Positions 53,073-61,852 of a stretch of 64,000 nt of DNA are shown here, piece by piece. The first letter of the stretch is position 1, and each line of letters begins with the position of its first letter. The DNA is from Natronorubrum thiooxidans. GTDB lineage: Archaea; Halobacteriota; Halobacteria; Halobacteriales; Natrialbaceae. The position numbers and the translations under genes are program-made. The notes beneath the pieces were generated by a model that was not told the DNA's origin, made no database searches, and was given only the letters and a program-made list of their open reading frames with translations. The stretch covers positions 124,001-188,000 of the forward strand of contig NZ_FTNR01000006.1 in NCBI RefSeq assembly GCF_900156475.1, written 5' to 3'.

Positions 53073-53855
53073 TCAAATATCCCGACGAGTGAAGACAAAG
53101 ACAGCGATGGCAACGAGGACGAGAAAGACTGCCAGCAGGATGCCGGCGTCAAGAAGCGCGTACTCTTCGCGGACGAGAATCGCCGTCGGATCGTAGTAGC
53201 GACTCGGCGCAAGGTCGCCGATCCACTCATACTCCGGATCCACGCTCGAGACACTGTCGACGAGCCACAGGGCAAACACGATACTCAGCGCCGTCGCTCT
53301 GGCGGTTCGAACGTGATCGATGAGCACCGAGAGCACGAGTCCAATCCCGGCACAGACCAGTAGATAGGGAACGGAGAGCAGGTGCGCCATCGCGAGGGAA
53401 ACCGGGTCGAACGACTCGCCAATGACGAGCGCGCCGACGTAGACGATGATCGAAACCCCGACGTTCAGGGCGACCAACGGAACCCACAGCGCGGCGACTT
53501 TCTGGAGGACGACCGACTCGCGAGAGACGGGATTCGAGAGCGTAAGATCCATCGTCCGGTTCTGGATATCGCTGGCGATCAGGCCAGCCCCGATGTACGC
53601 AAAGTAGATGGCGACGAGCAACACCCAGAAGAAGGCGTAGATTTCGGCGGCGATGAATCCCTCAACCGTGTGTATCGCTTCGATGCCGAACAGTTCGAAC
53701 ATGTACTCCGGGAACGCCTCCTCGAAAACGTCCATCTCGTCTTGGATACCGGGGAACATCGAGAAGTACAGCGCCGACAACAGGGCGAAGACGGCGACTA
53801 ATACGGTCGAACTCCGAACCCGCTTTCTGGACTCGAGGCGGAAAATTGCGGTCAT
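53073..53855 (-). CDS. ABC-2 type transporter permease (copy 2)
   Basis: A 260-aa membrane protein of the ABC-2 exporter family with about six helices, after MTAIFRLESRKRVRSSTVLVAV. It is exactly the same length as the adjacent permease and aligns along its full length (for example SNPVSRESVVLQKVAALWVPL and PSRYYDPTAILVREEYALLDAG). It starts one base after the upstream permease stop. Probably one half of a heterodimeric permease. Substrate unknown. Confidence 0.85.
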   Translation of the reverse strand: MTAIFRLESRKRVRSSTVLVAVFALLSALYFSMFPGIQDEMDVFEEAFPEYMFELFGIEAIHTVEGFIAAEIYAFFWVLLVAIYFAYIGAGLIASDIQNRTMDLTLSNPVSRESVVLQKVAALWVPLVALNVGVSIIVYVGALVIGESFDPVSLAMAHLLSVPYLLVCAGIGLVLSVLIDHVRTARATALSIVFALWLVDSVSSVDPEYEWIGDLAPSRYYDPTAILVREEYALLDAGILLAVFLVLVAIAVFVFTRRDI

Positions 53856-53856
53856 C

Positions 53857-54639
53857 TCAGATATCCCTCCGAACGAAGATGAGAACAGCGAGTCCCACCA
53901 AGACGAGAAACGTCGCGAGGAGGATGCCAGCGTCGACCAGCGCATACTCCTCGTGGACAAGAATCGCCGACGGATCGTAGTACCGACTTGGTGTGAGGTC
54001 GCCGACCCACTCGAAATCGGGGTTCAACTGGGAGAGTCCGTCGACCAGCCAGAGGAAGAATACGATCACCAGCGCCGTGGCCTGGGCGGTTTCAACGCGG
54101 TCGAAGATGACGGAGCAGACGATACCGATGCCGGCGCAAACCAACAGGTAAGGAACCCCGAGCAGATGGACCATTCCGAGCGCGACAGCATCGAGCGACT
54201 CGCCGAGGACTGCCACACCGGCGAGTAACACGGCCGCCAGCCCGAGATTCAACGCGACCAGCGGGACCCACAGCGCACCGACCTTTTCGAGGACGACCGA
54301 CTCGCGAGAGACTGGTCCTGCGAGCGTGAGATCCAGCCGCCGCGTGCGACTATCCCTCGAGATCATCCCCGCGCTGACGTACGCGAAGTAGATTCCAGCC
54401 AGCAAGACCCAGATGAACGGGAAGAGATAGCCGCCGATGAACCCCTCGATCGTGTGCAGTTCTTCGACCCCGAGCAACAAGAGGAGATACTCCGGATACA
54501 CCGCCTCGAACAGCGCCGCTTCGTCCTGAATTGTCGGAAACACGACGAAGAAAAACGCCGAGAGCATGACGAGCAGCCCCGTCAGGGTTAGCGACCCACG
54601 GAGCAGCTTTCCCGACTCGTTGCGAAGAATGGCCGTCAT
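53857..54639 (-). CDS. ABC-2 type transporter permease (copy 1)
   Basis: A 260-aa ABC-2 permease starting MTAILRNESGKLLRGS. Six hydrophobic helices. Conserved with its tandem partner, including GPVSRESVVLEKVGALWVPL and PSRYYDPSAILVHEEYALVDAG. It overlaps the ATPase gene by 4 bp at its start, so all three genes form one operon. The tandem duplication and the one-base spacing to the next permease suggest both subunits are needed in equal amounts. Confidence 0.87.
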   Translation of the reverse strand: MTAILRNESGKLLRGSLTLTGLLVMLSAFFFVVFPTIQDEAALFEAVYPEYLLLLLGVEELHTIEGFIGGYLFPFIWVLLAGIYFAYVSAGMISRDSRTRRLDLTLAGPVSRESVVLEKVGALWVPLVALNLGLAAVLLAGVAVLGESLDAVALGMVHLLGVPYLLVCAGIGIVCSVIFDRVETAQATALVIVFFLWLVDGLSQLNPDFEWVGDLTPSRYYDPSAILVHEEYALVDAGILLATFLVLVGLAVLIFVRRDI

Positions 54640-55532
54640 CTGCCCTCCGAGGGGGTCTCGTCCCCGTAGTAGTGTTTGAAGATATCGTCAAGCTGTGGGT
54701 CCCCGATATCGACGTCGTCGATCTCGAACCGGACGAGATGGTCCAACAGCGCTGCGGCCTCTCCAGTGTAAGTAAACCGAACCGTGCTGTCGACGGTCTC
54801 GACGTCGATCATCTGCTCCGTGACGAACGCTCTCTCGTCGACTGACTCGGTCAGCTGCACTCGAACCTCCTTGCCGCCCCGCTCGAGTAAGTCGTTGATA
54901 TCCTCGAGGGCGACCAGTTTCCCCTCCCGAATGATGCCGACGCGGTCACAGACGCGTTGGACCTCGCTCAGGACGTGTGAGGAGAAGAAGATGGTTTTGC
55001 CAGCGTCGCGTTCGGCCTCGAGAAAGGCGTGCATACGGTCTTGTTTGAGCGGGTCCAACCCGGCCGTCGGTTCGTCCAGAATCGCGACTGTCGGATCGTG
55101 CATAAACGCCTGAACGATCCCGAGCATCCGCTGATTCCCCGCCGAGTACGTCTCGATCCGCTGCTCGAGTGGCGGATCGAACAGTTCCAGAAGTTCGTCT
55201 CGCCGCTCGTCGCCGCGCATCCGGGAGAAGTAATCGAGCGCCTCCCGACCGGTGAGTCGCTCCTCGAAGCCGAGCGTATCCGGTAGATAGCCGAGGTCAG
55301 CTTTCGCCGCAGTGAGCGCCCGTCGGTCACGGATGTCCGCACCGAGCAGCTTCGCCGTCCCCGACGTTGGCTTGATGAGCCCGAGCAACAGCCGAATCGT
55401 CGTCGTCTTGCCCGCGCCGTTCGGGCCGAGATAGCCGAAGATCTCGCCACGTCCGACCGCGAAAGAGATGCCGTCGTTTGCGGCGATCTCGCCGTATCGT
55501 TTGGTGAGATCGGTGATCCGAATGGCTGACAT
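54636..55532 (-). CDS. ABC transporter ATP-binding protein
   Basis: A 298-aa ATPase of the ABC-2 drug/Na-type subfamily. Walker A GPNGAGKTTTIR, Q-loop and LGYLPDTLGFEERLTG, signature YSAGNQRMLGIVQAFMHD (a variant of LSGGQ), Walker B AILDEPTAGLDPLKQDR and the H-loop FFSSHVLSEVQRVCDRVG. It is the first gene of the operon and overlaps the first permease by 4 bp. Exporter direction is inferred; substrate unknown. Confidence 0.93.
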   Translation of the reverse strand: MSAIRITDLTKRYGEIAANDGISFAVGRGEIFGYLGPNGAGKTTTIRLLLGLIKPTSGTAKLLGADIRDRRALTAAKADLGYLPDTLGFEERLTGREALDYFSRMRGDERRDELLELFDPPLEQRIETYSAGNQRMLGIVQAFMHDPTVAILDEPTAGLDPLKQDRMHAFLEAERDAGKTIFFSSHVLSEVQRVCDRVGIIREGKLVALEDINDLLERGGKEVRVQLTESVDERAFVTEQMIDVETVDSTVRFTYTGEAAALLDHLVRFEIDDVDIGDPQLDDIFKHYYGDETPSEGR

Positions 55533-55646
55533 GGGGATCGCACACTGGGATGATACTTAAACGTGAGTCACGGACGCTGCTCTGTCCGCGACCGAATTTT
55601 CAGGGGAACAGTTACAGCCGTCTGTTTGAAACTATCTCAATCAACA

Positions 55647-56480
55647 ATGGCTGTCCCCATCGTGATCGCCCACCGCGGCTACGCCGGCGTCGCCCCCGAA
55701 AACACCATTGGCGCGGCCGTCCGCGCCGCTGCAGCCGACGAGACAGCGATGCTCGAGATCGACGTGCAGCCAGCCGCCTGTGGCACGCCCGTCGTGATCC
55801 ACGATGTCCGACTCGATGGCAGCCGCGATGGCCGCCCACTCACCGATGCGTCGGGGCTCGTCTGGGAGACGAGCCTCGAGGACCTTCGGGCGACCCGGGT
55901 GCTTGGCACCGAGGGAACAGTGCCGACGCTCACCGAGTTCCTTGCGGCGATTCCCGAGACAGTCGGCGTCAACGTCGAGTTGAAGAACCCGGGGAGGAGC
56001 GACCTGCGGGTCGGCGACCCACTCAGCAATGGCGAGCGAGCCAAGCGCCGCGAGGTCTGGACGCCGTTCGTCGAGCGCGTCGTCGAGGCGTGTGCGGCCT
56101 TCGACGGCGAGTTCCTCTTCTCGTCGTTCTGTGAGGGAGCACTCGCTGCCGTCCGCGAGATTGCACCCGCCTACGCCGCCGCAACACTCGTCTGGGACGA
56201 CCTCGAGGCGGGCCTCGAGATCGCCCGTCGCTACGACTGCGAGGCGATCCATCCCCCAAGAAACGCGATTGCTGGGACAGGGTTGGTGGAGACATCGTAT
56301 GCTGGGCTTTCGGAAGGGGAGCGCGAGATCGACATCCTTGAGGCAGCCCACGCGGAGGGTCGGACGGTCAACGTCTGGACGGCCACGAACTGGCACCAGT
56401 TCGAGCAGCTGGCGGCCGCGGGCGTCGACGGGATCATCGCCGACTATCCGGGACTGGGTGCGGGCTCGAGCGCGCGGTGA
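55647..56480 (+). CDS. glycerophosphodiester phosphodiesterase
   Basis: A 277-aa GDPD TIM barrel. MAVPIVIAHRGYAGVAPENT has the first catalytic His, ETAMLEIDVQPA the acidic metal ligands, and VVIHDVRLDGSRDG the second His. NVWTATNWHQFEQLAAAGVD ends the barrel. It hydrolyses glycerophosphodiesters, which in this organism probably come from ether lipid turnover, or related substrates. No signal peptide, so cytosolic. The upstream in-frame extension is not convincing. Confidence 0.9.
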   Translation: MAVPIVIAHRGYAGVAPENTIGAAVRAAAADETAMLEIDVQPAACGTPVVIHDVRLDGSRDGRPLTDASGLVWETSLEDLRATRVLGTEGTVPTLTEFLAAIPETVGVNVELKNPGRSDLRVGDPLSNGERAKRREVWTPFVERVVEACAAFDGEFLFSSFCEGALAAVREIAPAYAAATLVWDDLEAGLEIARRYDCEAIHPPRNAIAGTGLVETSYAGLSEGEREIDILEAAHAEGRTVNVWTATNWHQFEQLAAAGVDGIIADYPGLGAGSSAR

Positions 56481-56482
56481 TC

Positions 56483-58075
56483 TCAATCCCGATCCGGGTT
56501 CAGATCGGATTCCGGCCGTCGCATCGGCAAGTCGTCAGTCGCCGGCCCCTCGAGGACCGCGCCGTTGAGTCCGAAGCGTGAGCCGTGACAGGGACAGTCC
56601 CAGCTCCGCTCGGCGTCGTTCCACTGGACGAGACAGGAGAGGTGGGTACAGATCGCCGACGTGGTGTGGAGGACACCATCGGCGTCGCGGGCACAGGCGA
56701 TCGGTGTCCCGCCGTGGCGGACGACCCGTCCCTCACCGGGCTCGAGCGACTCGACACCGGGGGTCAAGAGGGTCCGTGCCCAGTCGGTCGCGAACTGACT
56801 CGCCGCATCGGCGTTCTCGGTGAGCGTCTTGCTGAGCGAAGCCTTCGGTGTGAATCGAAGCGGGGAGAACAAATCGCGTTCCGGCGGGCTTGCGCCCGTG
56901 ATGAGATCGGCAAGCAGGCGTCCGGCAGCGACGCCGTTTGTCATCCCCCAACCGCGAAAGCCGGTCGCAATGAAGACGTTCTCACCACCAGGGCCGACTC
57001 GACCAACGAACGGAACCTTGTCGACCGTCTGGTAGTCCTGAGTCGACCACCGGTAGTCGATCGACGCGACCGGAAACCGTTCGCGTGCCCAGCGCTCGAG
57101 TCGTCGGTAGCGGTCGGCAGTCGAGCCACCCTGTCCCGTCTTGTGGTTCTCGCCGCCGACGAGCAGGAGCGTTCCGTCCGAATCGTGGTGGGTTCGCACC
57201 GAGCGGTAGTTGTCTCCCGACCGGTAATACATCCCTTCAGGCGGGTCGCCATCGAGGCGAATCCCGAGCACGTAGGACCGTTTCGGGTGCATCCGGGCGA
57301 AGTAGCCCGCCCGGTCGAGGATTGGGAAGCCGGTCGCGAGGACGACGCGCTCGGCTGTCACCGTCGCCTCGCGAGTATGGACACGACAGGGAGACCCCGG
57401 ATCGACGTCCGTGACGCGGGTGTGTTCATAGACGGCCGCGCCGTCGTCGCGCCGGAGTTCGGCCGCGATTCCGAGGAGGTACTGTCGCGGGTGAAACCAC
57501 GCTTGCTCGTCGAATCTGACCGCCGCCTGCGCGCGCTCGAACGGCGGCACCGAGGTCACGTAGGTCGCGGAGAGCCCCACAGCCTGTGCAGCGTCAGTCT
57601 CGCGCTGGATCTCGTCCGGTTCGTTGCTGTAGAGATACGAGGGGTGGCGTTCGAACCCACAGTCGATTTCGAGGTCGTCGATCCGCCGTTCGACCTCGTC
57701 GATTGCGTTCTCCTGGAGTCGTGCATACTGGGTCGCTTGCCGGCGACCGAACTCCCGGCGCAGGTGATCGTAGATCACCCCGTGTTGACTCGTCAGTTTC
57801 GCCGTCGACTTCCCCGTTGTTCCCGTCGCGACGCGATCACGCTCGAGGACGGCGACCGACTGGCCTCGGTCACGCAGTTCGACCGCCGTCGAAAGGCCGG
57901 CGATCCCGCCGCCGATAACGGCCACATCGACCGATCGATTCGACGTGAGCGGCTCGTCGTGTGCGGTCGTCTCCGTTCGGTCATCTTCGCGGTCGTCGTG
58001 ATCGGTCTCGAGCGTACTCGCAAGCCAGAGCGAGGTCGGTTCGCCGGGAAGATCGCTGGGGAAACACTCGGCCAT
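56483..58075 (-). CDS. FAD-dependent oxidoreductase with C-terminal Rieske domain
   Basis: A 530-aa protein. A polar N-terminal ~45 residues precede the DAO-type FAD domain (VDVAVIGGGIAGLSTAVELRDRG at about 49), and the C-terminus is a Rieske [2Fe-2S] domain with CTHLSCLVQW...CPCHGSRF supplying the two Cys and two His. This combination resembles the Rieske-associated glycine-oxidase-like family. It probably oxidises an amine or similar substrate and passes electrons to the Rieske cluster. It lies convergent to the GDPD gene. Confidence 0.88.
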   Translation of the reverse strand: MAECFPSDLPGEPTSLWLASTLETDHDDREDDRTETTAHDEPLTSNRSVDVAVIGGGIAGLSTAVELRDRGQSVAVLERDRVATGTTGKSTAKLTSQHGVIYDHLRREFGRRQATQYARLQENAIDEVERRIDDLEIDCGFERHPSYLYSNEPDEIQRETDAAQAVGLSATYVTSVPPFERAQAAVRFDEQAWFHPRQYLLGIAAELRRDDGAAVYEHTRVTDVDPGSPCRVHTREATVTAERVVLATGFPILDRAGYFARMHPKRSYVLGIRLDGDPPEGMYYRSGDNYRSVRTHHDSDGTLLLVGGENHKTGQGGSTADRYRRLERWARERFPVASIDYRWSTQDYQTVDKVPFVGRVGPGGENVFIATGFRGWGMTNGVAAGRLLADLITGASPPERDLFSPLRFTPKASLSKTLTENADAASQFATDWARTLLTPGVESLEPGEGRVVRHGGTPIACARDADGVLHTTSAICTHLSCLVQWNDAERSWDCPCHGSRFGLNGAVLEGPATDDLPMRRPESDLNPDRD

Positions 58076-58241
58076 GGGAACTGCGGCGAGCTACACCAGG
58101 GGCAGGTAAAAAAGGGCTGGGCAGTCGACTCGAGGTCGACACGTCGGGTGTGTCGGTCGCTTCCGGTCCGTAGCTGAGTGCTGAGCCGAGAACGCATTGG
58201 ACCACCACGTCATTCATTTTCAACACGGCCGTAACGAGTGT

Positions 58242-58697
58242 ATGACACCACCAGCCCAAAATGCGATCGCGATACTGCTGGTCGAGCCGAACCCCGGAGA
58301 TGCGAGGTTATTTACCGAATCGTTCGCGGATGCGAGCATCGCAAGCGACGTCCACACCGTTACCGACGGGGAAGCGGCACTCGAGTTCGTCCACCAGCGT
58401 GGCGAGTATGCCGACACCCCCAGGCCCGATCTTATTCTGCTTGATCTCCAGCTTCCGGGCACGAGCGGCGAAGCCGTCCTGTCGGAGCTTAAATCCGAGC
58501 CGGCCCTGCGGTCGATCCCCGTGATCGTGCTGACCAGTTCGGATTCCGAAGAAGACATCGCTCGGTCGTACGAGCTCCACGCGAACGCCTACCTCCAGAA
58601 GCCGGTCGATCCCGAGGAGTTCGTCGACCTCGTTCGCTCGTTCGAAGAGTTCTGGCTGACGTTCGTTCGACTCCCCGGCGACGGCGACGGCGCGTAA
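58242..58697 (+). CDS. orphan response regulator (single REC domain)
   Basis: A 151-aa receiver-domain protein. Phosphoacceptor Asp68 (ILLDLQLPG), Thr98 (VIVLTSS) and Lys120 (LQKPVDP) are present. The N-terminal acidic pair, normally VEDN, reads VEPN, so the second Mg-binding acid is lost. No histidine kinase or DNA-binding domain is encoded nearby. It is probably an adaptor REC (Rcp1-like); the start is the ATG of MTPPAQNAI. Confidence 0.85.
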   Translation: MTPPAQNAIAILLVEPNPGDARLFTESFADASIASDVHTVTDGEAALEFVHQRGEYADTPRPDLILLDLQLPGTSGEAVLSELKSEPALRSIPVIVLTSSDSEEDIARSYELHANAYLQKPVDPEEFVDLVRSFEEFWLTFVRLPGDGDGA

Positions 58698-58729
58698 GTT
58701 ATCGCAGCCACAGGGACCGTGTGACGAGC

Positions 58730-59611
58730 TTACGCCTCGAGCAATGCTGGCAACTCGGTAATCGACTCGAGGACAGCCGACGCGTTCGCATCGTCGTACT
58801 TCCGGCGTCCGTCCTCGCCAGTGAGCCCGCCGGTGAGCACGCCGACCCCGTGATACTCGCGGTCGGGATCGGTCTCGTCGGCGTTGGTGGCCGTTCGGAT
58901 GTCGTCTAAGGTGTCACCGACGAAGACGACGGTGTCGGCGTCGAACTGTTCGGCGAGCGTCACCAGCGCTTTCGGGTGCGGCTTGCCCTCCTCCCAGTCG
59001 TCCATCGTAAACCGATGGTCGACGGGAATCGCGTCCTCGAGGCCCACTCGCTCCAGCGCGATCTCGGCCTCGGCTTCGGGTCGGCCGGTCACGACGCCGA
59101 CGTCGTAGCCCTCGAGCAACGCCGTACGCGTCTCGTCGTCGAGCAACAGCGGCTCGTCGTGGATGAAGCCCCGACTCTCAATCTCGGGTTCGCCGCCCTC
59201 GAGTCCGCGATAGAGTTCGGCACCGAGATACAGCTGCTGGAAGACGTCACGGAGTCGGTCGCAATCTAAGCGATCGGTCACACGCTGGGTCGCCCGCGCA
59301 CCGAGGGCGTCCCGAACCGCGACTTTGGCTGCCTCGAGGCCACCACCGTTCGCAGCGATGGCATCAGTAAACGTCTCGATCGACTCGCCGTACCCCTCGC
59401 CGGTCGCGAGAATGTACAGCGCAGCCGCGTAGGTGAGCTCCCAGTCGTTGTTGAACCCGCCGGCATCTTTGAACGCCTGAATGTCGTCTTTTCGGATCGT
59501 TCGGTCGTAGACGCGGTCGACAGACTCGACGATCGCGCGGCGATAGGAGTCGGCGACGTCGACGAGCACGCCATCAATATCGAGGACGACGGCATCGGCA
59601 CGGATGGTCAT
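58730..59611 (-). CDS. HAD-type hydrolase, TIGR01548-like
   Basis: A 293-aa HAD protein. [20 protein letters not shown] is motif I with the usual DxDGV. A helical cap, then [20 protein letters not shown], and [16 protein letters not shown] as motif IV. It belongs to the archaeal TIGR01548 group of unknown substrate. The true start is the ATG of MTIRADAVV; upstream sequence is not homologous. Confidence 0.85.
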   Translation of the reverse strand: MTIRADAVVLDIDGVLVDVADSYRRAIVESVDRVYDRTIRKDDIQAFKDAGGFNNDWELTYAAALYILATGEGYGESIETFTDAIAANGGGLEAAKVAVRDALGARATQRVTDRLDCDRLRDVFQQLYLGAELYRGLEGGEPEIESRGFIHDEPLLLDDETRTALLEGYDVGVVTGRPEAEAEIALERVGLEDAIPVDHRFTMDDWEEGKPHPKALVTLAEQFDADTVVFVGDTLDDIRTATNADETDPDREYHGVGVLTGGLTGEDGRRKYDDANASAVLESITELPALLEA

Positions 59612-59711
59612 ACGCGGGCTAACGGCCCACTGTGAATAAAGGGCGACGGATCGAGATGCGGCGAGCAACAACGCGCAGAGACGAGCTAGCACGCTCGAGG
59701 TACGGATACGA

Positions 59712-59799
59712 TTCATACGGACTGCTGTAGTCAATTACCGCCGATCACCAGAGACGGGGTCGGTGATCGGCGGTAACTCGGTACAGCAGACCGTATCAC
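59712..59799. repeat. nested inverted repeat, copy D of the catacgg element
   Basis: Outer arms: ttcatacggactgctgtag (59712-59730) and tacagcagaccgtatcac (59782-59799). The inner stem ttaccgccgatcacc (59735-59749) pairs perfectly (15/15) with ggtgatcggcggtaa (59762-59776). It lies between two minus-strand genes (HAD and Tat protein). Best-formed copy in the window. Confidence 0.88.
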
Positions 59800-59812
59800 G
59801 ACCCGTTCGGAG

Positions 59813-60796
59813 TCAGTCGGCCGACATGGACGGCTGGGGCGAGTCCACGGCGAACTGTTCGTGGGCGGCCCACAGCGACGGTGTCTCGACCGCGGCGTCG
59901 ACGACGACCGTCCGTCCAGAGCGGTGGATCGTCGGCTCTGTCAGGGCGTGATCGCCCGTCGTGGCTTCATCGACAAGCGCGTCGATCGTCTCCCGCGAGA
60001 GTCGAGACGGACCAGTGACGATTCCGTACCGGAGACGAGAACGGGCCGATCCCACCCGAAGTGAGCACCCGATTGCGCTGGCAGCCTCGACAACGGCGGC
60101 GAGTGACTCGGAGCGATCCGCCGCGCGCTCAGTGAGAAACGCCCGGGTCTTCGGGCCAAGATCGGCGTACGCGACAGCATCGCCGTTGAGTAGCGACGGC
60201 AGCGAACCGTAGCTGGCGGTCGGCGTGCGCGTTCGAGGCTGTCCTCGAGAGTCGTCTGCAAGCGCTGCATCAAGATGTTTCATGGCACGCGCTCGAGTCC
60301 GTCCGTATCCGACCCGAAGCGTCGACGACTCGAGTGCGACTGCGTACGGATCGTCGGTGGCGACGAACTGTTCGGCGTCGTCGCGTCGTCGTCGAGAGCC
60401 GACGCTGGTAAATCCACGTTCGTGGTCCCGGAGTTCGGCTTCGACTGCCTGAGTGTCGAACGAGCCGACCGCGGCGGCACAGCCACCGGCGATCGTGGTT
60501 CCGTCGATGGCAACACTTCCGCGGACGTACTCGACGTCGCCGAGCGAAACCGAGCGTGCCCGAGCACGTGCGTCCGTAAGCACCGACTCGATCGGGTCGG
60601 GAACGCCGACACTCTCCACGACCGCTGGATCGGCTGCTGCGACCGCCGTCGTCGCAGCATCAGCGACAGCACTGGCATCGTACCACCCAGTCGTCGGGAT
60701 CGACCGCGACTGTGTCGCCGTCCCAACACCGGTTGAAAGGAAACCGCCACAGACGAGGGCCAACGCGTTTCGAGCGAGCGACCGTCTTGAGACCAT
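59813..60796 (-). CDS. Tat-exported protein of unknown function
   Basis: A 327-aa protein. MVSRRSLARNALALVCGGFL shows a Tat-type RR followed by a hydrophobic segment. The mature two-lobed region (GSFDTQAVEAELRDHERGFT, VGYGRTRARAMKHLDAALAD) is roughly laid out like the protein at 51907. Start chosen because a TATA box lies about 27 bp before it; a longer Met-rich extension is less likely. Divergent to sppA. Confidence 0.65.
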   Translation of the reverse strand: MVSRRSLARNALALVCGGFLSTGVGTATQSRSIPTTGWYDASAVADAATTAVAAADPAVVESVGVPDPIESVLTDARARARSVSLGDVEYVRGSVAIDGTTIAGGCAAAVGSFDTQAVEAELRDHERGFTSVGSRRRRDDAEQFVATDDPYAVALESSTLRVGYGRTRARAMKHLDAALADDSRGQPRTRTPTASYGSLPSLLNGDAVAYADLGPKTRAFLTERAADRSESLAAVVEAASAIGCSLRVGSARSRLRYGIVTGPSRLSRETIDALVDEATTGDHALTEPTIHRSGRTVVVDAAVETPSLWAAHEQFAVDSPQPSMSAD

Positions 60797-60818
60797 TAAC
60801 CGATGGTTCTGGTAGAAC

Positions 60819-60827
60819 ATATATAAG
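60819..60827 (-). promoter_or_regulatory. TATA box of the Tat-exported gene
   Basis: Minus-strand cttatatat about 27 nt before ATG 60796, consistent with a leaderless mRNA. The divergent sppA gene has its own catacatatc element on the other strand. Confidence 0.55.
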
Positions 60828-60901
60828 TAGAAAGCACGACATTCGCGTCGAGAAAACACACTTGCATTCATACATATCCGATATGAGAACGATTGGAATA
60901 C

Positions 60902-61852
60902 ATGGAATTACGTCCGTGGCGGCGTCTCACACGCCGACAACAGGTCACTGCAGTCGTACTCGTCGCGATCGCGGCGGGTGCACTCGCAGCACCACAGGTT
61001 TACGCCCAGGCGAATGGACCAGACGAAACCGTTGCAGTAATCGAAGTCAGCGGGGCAATCGACTCGAACACCGCACAGGAGTTCGAAGACCAGCTTCGGG
61101 AGGCTCGACACAACGAGTCGGTCGGAGCCGTCGTGCTGGATGTCAATAGCCCCGGCGGCCAGCCCGCGTCGAGCGAACGGATGTACATGGCGGTCGAACG
61201 GACATCGGCAGCGATGCCGGTGATCGCTGCTGTCGACCAGATGGGTGCATCCGGTGGCTACTACGCGATGCTTCCCGCTGACGAAATCTACGTCACGCCA
61301 TCCTCGACAGTCGGGAGCGTCGGCGTGATGGGGCCTGCGCCAACGCCGACGGGGCCAAGCGAGAGCACAACGGCACCAGATAAGGGAACCTCACACCCCG
61401 ACGACACGCGAGCGGACACCGAACTGATCAAGGAGACGTTCGTCGAAAGCGTGTTCGAACAGCGAGGGGACGACCTCGAACTCACTCGAGAGGAGGTTTC
61501 ACACGCACGAATCTACTTCGGTACCGAAGCGGTCGACAACGGGATCGCAGACGAGATCGGGACGGTCGACGACGCGATTCACGACGTCGCAACTGACGCC
61601 GAAATGGGGTCGTACGACGTCGTCACGCACCGGTCCGAAGCGGGCGTTAGAATGCCGATCGGATTCGATACTGCGGGAGACGAACACGAGACGGTCGTCG
61701 TCGGTGAGCGGTCGGACAAGGCGCTCAACCCGCACCAGCCCCAGCTGGTGACTCCTGAAATGTGGCACAACGCGGTCGATGACACCGATTTCGACGGATC
61801 GGCTACCCACCCACAGGAGACGGCAGTCGAAACCGGAGGTGAGACGGAATGA
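60902..61852 (+). CDS. sppA: S49 family signal peptide peptidase (SppA-like)
   Basis: A 316-aa S49 serine peptidase with a short cytosolic N-terminus, one membrane helix (about 14-35), and the extracellular/peripheral catalytic domain. MGASGGYYAMLPADEIYVTPSSTVGSVG contains catalytic Ser117; the likely Lys base is around Lys161 (PDKGTSHPDD). AVVLDVNSPGGQPAS precedes it. It degrades signal peptides in the membrane. Its stop overlaps the start of the DUF4350 gene (ATGA), so they are coupled. Confidence 0.9.
   Translation: MELRPWRRLTRRQQVTAVVLVAIAAGALAAPQVYAQANGPDETVAVIEVSGAIDSNTAQEFEDQLREARHNESVGAVVLDVNSPGGQPASSERMYMAVERTSAAMPVIAAVDQMGASGGYYAMLPADEIYVTPSSTVGSVGVMGPAPTPTGPSESTTAPDKGTSHPDDTRADTELIKETFVESVFEQRGDDLELTREEVSHARIYFGTEAVDNGIADEIGTVDDAIHDVATDAEMGSYDVVTHRSEAGVRMPIGFDTAGDEHETVVVGERSDKALNPHQPQLVTPEMWHNAVDDTDFDGSATHPQETAVETGGETE

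Noticed and set aside
55600-55640. gttacagccgtctgtttg, like the right arm of the catacgg element
   Set aside because: Only about 10 bases match and no left arm or inner stem is visible nearby.
56585-58177. 530-codon plus-strand frame opposite the Rieske/FAD gene
   Set aside because: Mirror frame of a gene with complete FAD and Rieske motifs; not independently supported.
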